Made by a program: the position numbers and the translations under genes. From Paraglaciecola mesophila KMM 241 (lineage in GTDB: Bacteria; Pseudomonadota; Gammaproteobacteria; Enterobacterales; Alteromonadaceae): a DNA stretch of 64,000 bases. The stretch is taken from contig NZ_BAEP01000075.1 in assembly GCF_000315015.1 (NCBI RefSeq), positions 186,001 through 250,000 of the forward strand. Direction: 5' to 3'. Shown here in pieces: positions 56,710-64,000 of the stretch (positions are counted from its first letter, which is position 1; the number at the start of each line of letters is the position of its first letter). The notes under the pieces were generated by a model. It was not told the origin of the DNA. It was given only the letters and a program-made list of their open reading frames with translations, and made no database searches.

Positions 56710-58767
56710 TTGAAAAAACGAGTATTTATCGGTGCATTATGCTCATTAACCAGTGCGAGTGCATTAACGAGTGCACAAGCATATGCAGACACAACCGAAA
56801 CTGAAAGTGCGTCGGCTGTTGAGAAAATATCAGTTGTAGGGGCCGCCACTAATCTAAGCATTACCGCTGAAGATATAGAGCAATATCAAGCGAGTGATCT
56901 CGCGGATATCTTTCGTTATTCACCTTCTGTCAGTGTGGGTGGCTCAGTGGGGGTCGCACAAAAAATCTATGTTCGCGGCTTAGAAGATGCGTTTTTGAAT
57001 GTCACGGTAGACGGGGCACAACAGACGTCTACCTTATTTCATCATATTGGTCGTGTGACAATTGACCCAGACCTTTTACAACAAATTGATGTGCAAGCCG
57101 GGGCAGGCGAAGCAACAAGTGGCCCTGGGGCGATTGGCGGCTCAATTCGCTTTAAAACAAAAGATGCACAAGACATGCTCAAACCCGATGAGCGGTTCGG
57201 CGGTCGCCTAAAAGCAAACTATTTTTCAAACGATGGGACTCGCTACAGCGGTAGCCTTTACGGCAAACTAAGCGATTCTTGGGGTGTGCTCGGCTATTAC
57301 AGCTCGATCGACCGAGACAACATGGAAGATGGGAATGGCGATGAAATATACGGCACCGCAGCCGACCAAGACATGGCATTTTTAAAGATCAGTGGTGATA
57401 TCTCAGAAAATCAATTCCTGTCATTCAGTGTTGAGCAACGTGACGAAGAAGGTGAGTTCTCAGCACGCCCGAATTGGGCGGTACAAGAAGGTGATGCGCT
57501 TTACTCAAGTGAGGCCGAACGTGATACCTATGTGGCGAACTATCGCTTTACTCATAGTGCCTTAGTTAATATTGAAGCAACAGCCTATCAAACCGACTCT
57601 TCTTTTCGCGGTGGTCGCTTTGATTGGCTAGCTGAAATCGATACCTATGGCTTTGATCTGCGCAATACCAGTGAAACAGGGCTGCATAAATTCGTTTACG
57701 GTGTTGACTATCGTAACGATGAAGTGACTAGTGGGCCTGCTCAAGGTGCTGTTGAAAACGCGGAAGAAGGGAGCGTGCTCGGTATTTATGTGCAAGGTTA
57801 CAGTGACTTAACCCCTGAACTACTCCTCAGTTATGGTGTTCGCTATGATGACTATGACTTTCAGCAAAACATCTTGGTAGATGAATATTATGGCGAACCG
57901 GTAACGGACGTCGCGGCGTCAATTGATGACTCAGAGCTTAGTTTTAATGTAGGTCTAGCATATGAACTCAGCCGAAATTGGACACTCGGATTAGGCTTTG
58001 CACAGGCAGCTAGAGGTAAGCAAATTGGTGATGGGTTTACCATTGACGGTTATTTGTATGATGGCTCAGATATACCCGTTGTGGCAGAGGATCTAGTGTC
58101 TGAAACCGTAGAAAATATCGAAGCGTCTGTTGAATACAATACTAATAATCTGAACGCTAAGCTTAGTGTTTATCGCTCGTCTTTGGATGACGTTATTTTA
58201 GAAGGGTACGAAGGAAATGCGGTATTCAATAATATCGGCACACTCGATACAAGTGGTGTTGAGTTTGATGTGGCATATCATTTAAATGGAATCGATTTAT
58301 TCCTTGGATTCTCCAGTGCTGATACTGAATTAAAGCCACGAGACGACTTATATAATGTCAGTTACTCATCAATTGATATTAACGGCTATGAATTTGTCGG
58401 TTTAGGGAACAGCCGAGGAAATACTTGGGTCGCCGGTGCAGATTACGACATCAACCCAGATATGAGCGTTGGAGTGAGTGTGGCTAAAGTTGATTCCATT
58501 GATATTGACACCCTGCATCAAGCCGTCGACCTAGGTTGGACGGACACATTATATCGACTCAACAAACCGAGTTACACCACTGTGGATATTTACGGTAAAT
58601 GGTATGTCACGAATAATCTGATGCTCAATCTAGCGGTCAGCAATTTATTTGATAAGTTGTATATCGATCACTCAAGCGTTGGCGACTATAGCGAGGTGTT
58701 TGCCACGGTTATTGGCCCGTATGAAGCAGGACGTGATATTCGTTTGTCTGTGTCGTACGACTTTTAG
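56710..58767 (+). CDS. TonB-dependent receptor, probable iron/siderophore type
   Basis: The 685-residue protein starts at TTG with GGAG six bases upstream and has a signal peptide ending QAYAD (residue 27). A TonB-box-like VEKISVVGAA comes first. The plug follows (LADIFRYSPSVSVGG, KIYVRGLEDAFLNVTVDG, QQIDVQAGAGEATSGPGAIGGSIRFKT), then a barrel that ends ...DIRLSVSYDF. Its small size, a Fur-box-like site, and a PepSY protein 13 bases downstream suggest uptake of an iron complex. The ligand is unknown. Confidence 0.88.
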   Translation: MKKRVFIGALCSLTSASALTSAQAYADTTETESASAVEKISVVGAATNLSITAEDIEQYQASDLADIFRYSPSVSVGGSVGVAQKIYVRGLEDAFLNVTVDGAQQTSTLFHHIGRVTIDPDLLQQIDVQAGAGEATSGPGAIGGSIRFKTKDAQDMLKPDERFGGRLKANYFSNDGTRYSGSLYGKLSDSWGVLGYYSSIDRDNMEDGNGDEIYGTAADQDMAFLKISGDISENQFLSFSVEQRDEEGEFSARPNWAVQEGDALYSSEAERDTYVANYRFTHSALVNIEATAYQTDSSFRGGRFDWLAEIDTYGFDLRNTSETGLHKFVYGVDYRNDEVTSGPAQGAVENAEEGSVLGIYVQGYSDLTPELLLSYGVRYDDYDFQQNILVDEYYGEPVTDVAASIDDSELSFNVGLAYELSRNWTLGLGFAQAARGKQIGDGFTIDGYLYDGSDIPVVAEDLVSETVENIEASVEYNTNNLNAKLSVYRSSLDDVILEGYEGNAVFNNIGTLDTSGVEFDVAYHLNGIDLFLGFSSADTELKPRDDLYNVSYSSIDINGYEFVGLGNSRGNTWVAGADYDINPDMSVGVSVAKVDSIDIDTLHQAVDLGWTDTLYRLNKPSYTTVDIYGKWYVTNNLMLNLAVSNLFDKLYIDHSSVGDYSEVFATVIGPYEAGRDIRLSVSYDF

Positions 58768-58780
58768 CCTTAAGTAATTT

Positions 58781-59929
58781 ATGGCGATGAACGTCAAGAT
58801 AATAAAGAGGTGGGTCTTTTGGGCTCACCTAGTGACGGGGCTGGTGACAGGTCTGTTTGTCTTTTGTATGTCATTTACTGGTGTGTTATTGACCTACGAG
58901 CGGCAAATTATTGAACTCAGCGAAATGCAATATGCCGTAGAGCCTAATGCATCAGCTAGGCGTATTAGCACCGATGAGGTTGTTGATATCCTGCACCAAC
59001 TCCATCCCAATGAGCACCATATATTTATACGCTGGGTGAACAAAGAGGGTGCCGCTATACCTGCCTGGTCGGGAAAAAATAATTATTTGCTTCACCCGTA
59101 TTCGGGGGAGGTTAGGCGACAGGGTGAGGGCGCGGCGGCTGCGTTTTTCCATCAAGTGACTAATTTGCATCGCTATTTATTGCTTGCGGGCGATTCACGG
59201 GCCATCGGCAAAAACATCACCGCTTATGCAAACCTAGTCTTTTTATTTCTGCTGCTAAGCGGTCTGTACTTATGGCTACCAAAACGCTTCAATCGCACCG
59301 CACTCAAACACGCGTTTCGGTTACCTAAGCGCTATCAAAACCCCCAGCATCGTCATCGACAATGGCACCTAGTCTTTGGCATTTGGTGCTTACTGCCATT
59401 GTTTATTATTGCGCTAACAGCCACCCTTTTTCATTTCACATGGGCAAATGAAGCGCTCTATGGTGCGTTTGGTGAGAGTGTGCCGCAAAGGGAAACACAC
59501 CAAGCACCCGCAGATTTGCAAGCAGATATTGTACCTTACGAGTCGCTATTTCAATCCGCAATAGATCATGCGAATAGCAATAATTACGCTGATTGGTATT
59601 CCATGTGGTTAGAGGTCAAAGAGGATGAAAACGAAGCACGTTTTTACATCGACAAAAGCATTGGTCACAGGCAAGAGCTGGCGTATTCGTTGTACTTTGA
59701 TACCCGCAGCGGCGACATCAGCAAGATGCTGCGAAAATCAGATTGGTCCCGCGCGGGGCAAGCGTGGGGCACAGCTCGATTTTTACACACAGGAGAATAC
59801 TTCGGGGTGATTGGGCAAACTATTGCTGGCGCGGTGTCTTTGGTGGCCTGCATTTTAGTTTACACAGGTGTTTTATTGGCTTGGCGACGATTGATTATTG
59901 TCCCTCGACAAAGAAATACACCCACATAG
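58781..59929 (+). CDS. PepSY-associated transmembrane protein (PiuB-like)
   Basis: The 382-residue protein has four membrane segments: one near 12-40 (VFWAHLVTGLVTGLFVFCMSFTGVLLTYERQI), one near 148-165, one near 200-220 and one at the end (about 345-370). A periplasmic PepSY region lies between. Members of this family sit beside siderophore receptors and are thought to reduce ferric complexes or move iron from the periplasm, using conserved His residues in the helices (such as HQVTNLHRYLLL and RQWHLVFGIW). It lies 13 bases after the receptor, in one operon. Confidence 0.85.
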   Translation: MAMNVKIIKRWVFWAHLVTGLVTGLFVFCMSFTGVLLTYERQIIELSEMQYAVEPNASARRISTDEVVDILHQLHPNEHHIFIRWVNKEGAAIPAWSGKNNYLLHPYSGEVRRQGEGAAAAFFHQVTNLHRYLLLAGDSRAIGKNITAYANLVFLFLLLSGLYLWLPKRFNRTALKHAFRLPKRYQNPQHRHRQWHLVFGIWCLLPLFIIALTATLFHFTWANEALYGAFGESVPQRETHQAPADLQADIVPYESLFQSAIDHANSNNYADWYSMWLEVKEDENEARFYIDKSIGHRQELAYSLYFDTRSGDISKMLRKSDWSRAGQAWGTARFLHTGEYFGVIGQTIAGAVSLVACILVYTGVLLAWRRLIIVPRQRNTPT

Positions 59930-59930
59930 A

Positions 59931-61346
59931 TCAAAATGACCCGTTAGAAGGGCATGAGCGAGGAAGCTCAACGTTTATTTCTAAACCCTGTGGCGAGCTC
60001 TGGTCGTTACCGTCCTTTTTACTGAAATAGTTTAAGGCTTTTATGCTACCGCCTACCGCTGCAATTTGCCTGTGGGCTAACGCCAGTCCTAGGCCAAAGC
60101 CACTAGGACTGGCGGTTCTATCCAAAGAGGTATCAGCTGCTCTCGCTTTGTCTACCCGGAAAAAGGGTTTAAATATATCTGACAACATGCTTTGGGGTAC
60201 ACCTGGGCCTTGATCCCTAACGACCAAGATATAGCCGCTACCCCGCTCGGTTAACGACACCTTTACCTCGCTGCCTTTTGGCGTGTAGCGCAAAGCATTG
60301 CGTATTATGTTTTCTAGCGCTTGGCCTAAGGCCGTTTGGCTACTTTGGGTTATTCCAGCATTTGCCGGTAAGACTGTTGTTAACAGGCGATCTGGATACT
60401 CAAAGCGAGCATCTTCGCAAATAACATCGAGTAACTCGACCAAGTCGAAGTCGTCGGTATTCAGCCGAGGTGATTCATTATTAAGCCAAGCTAATGTGAG
60501 TGTGTCTTCAACCAAATTGCGCATAGTGGCGGCTTCATATCTTAAGCGTTCTAGGGCTTGTTTGGGGTTTATGTTTTGCTCTACAAAATCTACAGCCATA
60601 TCAATTCGAGTTAGCGGCGTGCGCAATTCATGGGATAAGTCAGCGAGCAGCTGCCTTTGATTATAAATAAGCTTACTTATTCGCTCAGCCATATGATCGA
60701 ACGTGGCCGCTAGGCGCGCTAACTCGTCGTTTCTTTCAGGCAAATACGGCGCAACTCTCACATCTAATTTGCCTTCACTAAATGCCTTAGTAGCATTTTC
60801 TAATTTTCGTAGCGGCGACATGACATGTTGATAAAGCACAAAGCTTAAAATACTCAGCAGTATTAATGGTAAAGCTATTTGTAAAATAACTTTTGCGTAC
60901 ATCAGAAATTCCCCAGGGCGCATGCGCTGTGGGAGACGGATCAAAAAATGGCTCGTCGCATCTGAAAAGGGGATTTCCATGGTGGGGTTATCTTCAAAAT
61001 ACAGGTGGATTTTCCACTCAACGCTTCTCCCCATTTGAAATCGTTCTAGGTACTGGTTTTCTATGGTTGAACCTGCAAAAGGAGTTATATTTGTTCGCAC
61101 TACCGCAGCCCAGGTATGCTCTTTTTGCTGCAGCGCTTGTAGCCAACTTGCAAGGGCTGCTTCACCTTCGCGGTGTAAAATATCTTCAGCCTGTTTACCA
61201 TATTTAAGCAGCTGTTGTTGATGCTCAGGTGCGATGTAACTCATGCTCGTTTCAGTGTGATTTGTTAGCCAGCTCAATGCCCAAAAAAGTAACACTGTGC
61301 CCAAAGCGATAAATGCGCAAAGACGCCAAAAAAGGGTGTTCTTCAT
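59931..61346 (-). CDS. sensor histidine kinase
   Basis: The 471-residue protein has two membrane helices (about 8-27 and 150-175) with a periplasmic sensor between them, then HAMP, HisKA with DLSHELRTPLTRIDMA (phospho-His) and HATPase (N-box NIIRNALRYT, DQGPGV, GFGLGLALAHR). The sensor has acidic and aromatic residues but no known domain. It ends one base from the convergent PepSY gene and overlaps the regulator gene upstream by four bases. Confidence 0.93.
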   Translation of the reverse strand: MKNTLFWRLCAFIALGTVLLFWALSWLTNHTETSMSYIAPEHQQQLLKYGKQAEDILHREGEAALASWLQALQQKEHTWAAVVRTNITPFAGSTIENQYLERFQMGRSVEWKIHLYFEDNPTMEIPFSDATSHFLIRLPQRMRPGEFLMYAKVILQIALPLILLSILSFVLYQHVMSPLRKLENATKAFSEGKLDVRVAPYLPERNDELARLAATFDHMAERISKLIYNQRQLLADLSHELRTPLTRIDMAVDFVEQNINPKQALERLRYEAATMRNLVEDTLTLAWLNNESPRLNTDDFDLVELLDVICEDARFEYPDRLLTTVLPANAGITQSSQTALGQALENIIRNALRYTPKGSEVKVSLTERGSGYILVVRDQGPGVPQSMLSDIFKPFFRVDKARAADTSLDRTASPSGFGLGLALAHRQIAAVGGSIKALNYFSKKDGNDQSSPQGLEINVELPRSCPSNGSF

Positions 61347-62032
61347 GTAAATCGATAACCCTTACCGTGCATCGTTAGTAAGCGTTCAGGCGACATGCCT
61401 GCTTCAACCAACTTTTTACGCACTCGGCTTAAGTGCATGTCCAAACTCCTGTCGTAACGACTAAAGGGCCTATCTAACACACTGTGATAGAGAAATGCCT
61501 TGCTCATGATTTCATTTCTGTTTTCGATTAGCACCCACAGTAATCGAAATTGGATCGGTGTCAGTTCAACCTCGCAATCTGCAAAGAAAACCTGCTGTTT
61601 TGCCCGATTAAGGAGAAGTTTATCGACTTTCAGTTCAGAGGTTTTTGTAACAGGCTCTATTCTTTGTTGGCTTCGGCGCAGCAGGGCTTCAATGCGCAGC
61701 ATCATTTCGGTAAAATTAAATGGCTTGGGTAAGTAATCATCGGCACCTTTACGGTAGCCCTCAATCCGCTCTTGTTCTGCACCGCAGGCGGTGATCATCA
61801 TGATGGGAGTCTGCTTAACGCGTCTTATTTGATTTAACACAGAGAAGCCATTGAGGGAAGGTAGCAGTACGTCCAACAAAATCAGGTCGAAGCTTTCTTG
61901 GAGGGCACAAAGCAACCCCTTTTGTCCGTCAAGACATTGCTGGATGCTAAATCCCTTTTCTTCAAGCAACCGTGCAACTTGGCTACTCAAGGTGGTGTCG
62001 TCTTCAATGATTAAAATACGTGGGCAGGACAT
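61343..62032 (-). CDS. OmpR/PhoB-type response regulator
   Basis: The 229-residue protein has a receiver domain with IIEDDTTLSSQ, phospho-Asp in LILLDVLLPSLNGF, and K in DDYLPKPFN. A winged-helix DNA-binding domain follows (LTPIQFRLLWVLIENRNEIMSKAFL, DMHLSRVRKKL, LLTMHGKGYRF). Its overlapping partner is the histidine kinase. A strong Fur-box-like site lies 36 bases upstream, so iron may control it. Likely targets are the flanking TonB receptor genes. Confidence 0.94.
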   Translation of the reverse strand: MSCPRILIIEDDTTLSSQVARLLEEKGFSIQQCLDGQKGLLCALQESFDLILLDVLLPSLNGFSVLNQIRRVKQTPIMMITACGAEQERIEGYRKGADDYLPKPFNFTEMMLRIEALLRRSQQRIEPVTKTSELKVDKLLLNRAKQQVFFADCEVELTPIQFRLLWVLIENRNEIMSKAFLYHSVLDRPFSRYDRSLDMHLSRVRKKLVEAGMSPERLLTMHGKGYRFT

Positions 62033-62067
62033 AGCAGTTTACAAAGTAATGGCTGATTTAATAGATG

Positions 62068-62086
62068 TTATTGATAATCATTCTTG
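62068..62086. promoter_or_regulatory. strong Fur-box-like site upstream of the two-component system
   Basis: gttattgataatcattctt matches 15 of 19 positions of the consensus, including the central ten in a row (tgataatcatt). It lies 36-54 bases before the regulator start, in the expected promoter. The partial TonB receptor gene starts to the right at 62335, so the site could serve either side, but it is closer to the regulator. Confidence 0.75.
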
Positions 62087-62334
62087 TTTTCAAGTTTAAT
62101 CATGCTATAGCTTTGCCTGCTTAGGCAAAAATACCCTCCAAGTTGACCAATAACCAATCTTATGTACGACTTGTCGCCAGCGCTTTATAGCCAAATTTAC
62201 GCGGCTTTTTCTGAGTAAAATTAAGTAATTCAGTGGGTTGACCCGTCACAATATCGTCATATTTTTGCACTCAAATTGTAACGAGAAGCGGTCACATTGT
62301 TGCGGTCTTTATAATCCTAAGAGAATACACACAC

Positions 62335-64000
62335 ATGAAAACGACCGCTAAAACACACTTAGCACTTTGCGTTGCTATGGCCATAGGTAGCCAATCTCTA
62401 ATCAGTTCAGCCGTTGCTCAAGAGGCGCCAGACGATGCCGCAATTGAAGAAATCACAGTGGTGGGTAAAAGCGTTTCTTACGCAAACAACCAAACGTCTG
62501 ATGAGATGGCGAAACAGCAAAGTTCATTAACCAGTGCATTGGCTGTTATCGATAATTTACCCGGCGTATTGATCAATGAAGGGGATACGTTTGGCTCTGA
62601 TGATTGGTCAACAACTGTGTCTATTCGTGGCTTTCAATTAAGCCTAGATGAGCAGCAAATCGGTATCACTATTGATGGCATTGCCAACGGTAACTCAAAT
62701 TATGGCGGCGGTGCGAAGGCTAACCGTTACATCGACACTGAAAATTTAGGCCGTGTTGAGGTATCTCAAGGAACGGGTGACATTGCATCGCGTTCAAACG
62801 AGGCCTTAGGCGGTACTCTTAACTTTACTACCATCGACCCAGGCATGGAAGAGTCCATGGTGGTGAGTATTTCTGGTGGTAGTTTTGATGCTCAGAAGTA
62901 CTTCGTGCGCTACGAAACAGGTGAAATCGCACCTGATACCTATGCATGGTTTAGTGCGTCTACCAGTGAAAACACTGACTGGGTAACCCAGACTGCTGAA
63001 AACAAGCGCGATCATTTAGCGGCTAAGTTTATGACAGTGGTGAGCGACGTAGATATCAAAGGGTATTTCTCTTGGGATGACGTGCATGAAGATAACTACC
63101 AGCGCGTTAGTGTAGCCCAGTTTGAACAAAACCCAGAGTCAGATGGTTTGTCAGGCGAGTGGGTGGGTATCCCTTATGTGGATCAGGTTTTTCGTCAAGC
63201 ATGGTCAAGCTTACGTGAAAACATGTTTGCCTATTTAAGTGCTGATTACAAAGCTGATAACTTTGAAGTATCAGGCAATGTTTATTATCACGACAACGAA
63301 GGCCGAGGTGATTGGGTTCCTCAGTACATTGTTGATGTAAAAGCGGACGGTGACGGTGTGGCGCATTCAGAGCTCTCATCGGGGAATACCGTCTACGGTG
63401 GTAGTGCACTTGGTCAACTTTTGTTTGTTAATGCCAGCGGTTTAGCCGTTAGCCCGATTGCCGGGTGTGAAAGCACGATCACGGCGCCGTATGGCGGTGC
63501 AGGCCCAGAGTATGACCCAGGATGTTATGCGCAAGGTGCAATTCCTGTTGGTTCATACCGCCACACCCATTACGAGAAAGAGCGTTTCGGTTTTGACGCA
63601 GATTTTGCGTGGTATACGCAAATAAATGACATGGATAACACCTTGCGTGGTGGTATTTGGTACGAAGATTACAATCGTAAAGAATCACGTGATTGGCACA
63701 AAATTCTAGATTCGCGCTCTGGCTTTGAATTTGACCACACGCCATACTGGGTACAGTACGAACGTGAATTCCCAGTAGAAACCTTAATGGTTTATGCTGA
63801 AGATGAGTTAGACATGGGCTGGGCCAGTATTCGCTTAGGCATGAAGCGTTTCTTCGTTGATCTTGAGCGCCAAGATAATTTTGATGCCGCTAACAAAGCT
63901 GAGTTAAATTCTGACTCAGATACGCTATTTTCTGGTGGTATTGTGGCGCAAACGCCGATTGATGGCTTAGAAGTCTTCGCCGGTTACGCTGAGAATTTTG
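62335..64000 (+). CDS. TonB-dependent receptor, 5' part (cut by window end)
   Basis: The frame is open from ATG 62335 to the last base (555 codons). The signal peptide ends SSAVAQ (residue 29). A TonB-box-like IEEITVVGKSV is followed by the plug: VIDNLPGVLIN, VSIRGFQLSLDEQQIGITIDGIANG, GRVEVSQGTGDIASRSNEALGGTLNFTT and the start of the barrel. It is divergent from the regulator gene. The ligand is unknown; iron is plausible given the neighbours. A TATAAT at 62310-62315 could be its -10 box. Confidence 0.9.
   Translation, partial: MKTTAKTHLALCVAMAIGSQSLISSAVAQEAPDDAAIEEITVVGKSVSYANNQTSDEMAKQQSSLTSALAVIDNLPGVLINEGDTFGSDDWSTTVSIRGFQLSLDEQQIGITIDGIANGNSNYGGGAKANRYIDTENLGRVEVSQGTGDIASRSNEALGGTLNFTTIDPGMEESMVVSISGGSFDAQKYFVRYETGEIAPDTYAWFSASTSENTDWVTQTAENKRDHLAAKFMTVVSDVDIKGYFSWDDVHEDNYQRVSVAQFEQNPESDGLSGEWVGIPYVDQVFRQAWSSLRENMFAYLSADYKADNFEVSGNVYYHDNEGRGDWVPQYIVDVKADGDGVAHSELSSGNTVYGGSALGQLLFVNASGLAVSPIAGCESTITAPYGGAGPEYDPGCYAQGAIPVGSYRHTHYEKERFGFDADFAWYTQINDMDNTLRGGIWYEDYNRKESRDWHKILDSRSGFEFDHTPYWVQYEREFPVETLMVYAEDELDMGWASIRLGMKRFFVDLERQDNFDAANKAELNSDSDTLFSGGIVAQTPIDGLEVFAGYAENF

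Noticed and set aside
56658-56861. 67-codon leftward frame over the TonB receptor start
   Set aside because: Antisense shadow of the receptor's signal peptide region and the Fur-like site.

Overview
The window looks like chromosomal DNA of a marine gammaproteobacterium of the Alteromonadaceae (Paraglaciecola/Glaciecola/Pseudoalteromonas-like). This is an inference from mid-40s GC content, the block lptD-surA-pdxA-rsmA-apaG-apaH, the amgK-murU pair beside lptD, three TonB-dependent receptors, a PEP-CTERM protein, and many TTG/GTG starts with good Shine-Dalgarno sequences. I see no rRNA, tRNA, CRISPR array, transposase, integrase or phage gene.

Layout. 1-5.5 kb: glutaredoxin 2, a eukaryote-like apyrase lipoprotein, the RadD helicase and an MFS transporter. 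5.7-13.2 kb: an accessory island of non-coding, hairpin-rich mosaic repeats. It carries a two-gene cassette (DUF1643-like protein plus a membrane-anchored coiled-coil protein), a small membrane protein and a HigB/HigA-type toxin-antitoxin pair. 13.2-18.2 kb: sbcC and sbcD, directly abutting the island; sbcD appears to start with ATC. 18.9-32.8 kb: a TonB receptor, a DUF2797 protein, an EcKinase-like phosphotransferase, an Mpv17-like membrane protein, a PAS-GGDEF-EAL protein, a PEP-CTERM esterase, an MsbA-type ABC exporter, a peptide deformylase and an MltB-type transglycosylase. 33-44.5 kb: YgiQ, a DJ-1/PfpI protein, a strictosidine-synthase-like propeller, AcnB, a DUF192 protein, an exported amidase and LysC. 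44.5-56.5 kb: a chemotaxis receptor, the apaH-to-lptD operon read leftward, and the divergent amgK-murU-djlA group. 56.7-64 kb: an iron-uptake neighbourhood with a TonB receptor behind a Fur-box-like site, a PepSY membrane protein, a convergent two-component system behind a strong Fur-box-like site, and a TonB receptor cut by the window end.

The most unusual part is the 5.7-13.2 kb island. Its intergenic DNA is built almost wholly from consecutive perfect or near-perfect hairpins that recur with different stem sequences around fixed loops. Eight hairpins share the loop RGCTGTTG on three different stems. Five three-way-junction modules share an outer stem and one branch but swap the other branch. 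Arrays of 13-nt triloop hairpins with compensating stem changes end near the stop codons of neighbouring genes. Inverted copies of a second repeat family bracket the two-gene cassette. This points to selection for folded single strands (RNA or extruded DNA). Its position next to sbcCD, whose product cuts hairpin DNA, may be chance or may matter.
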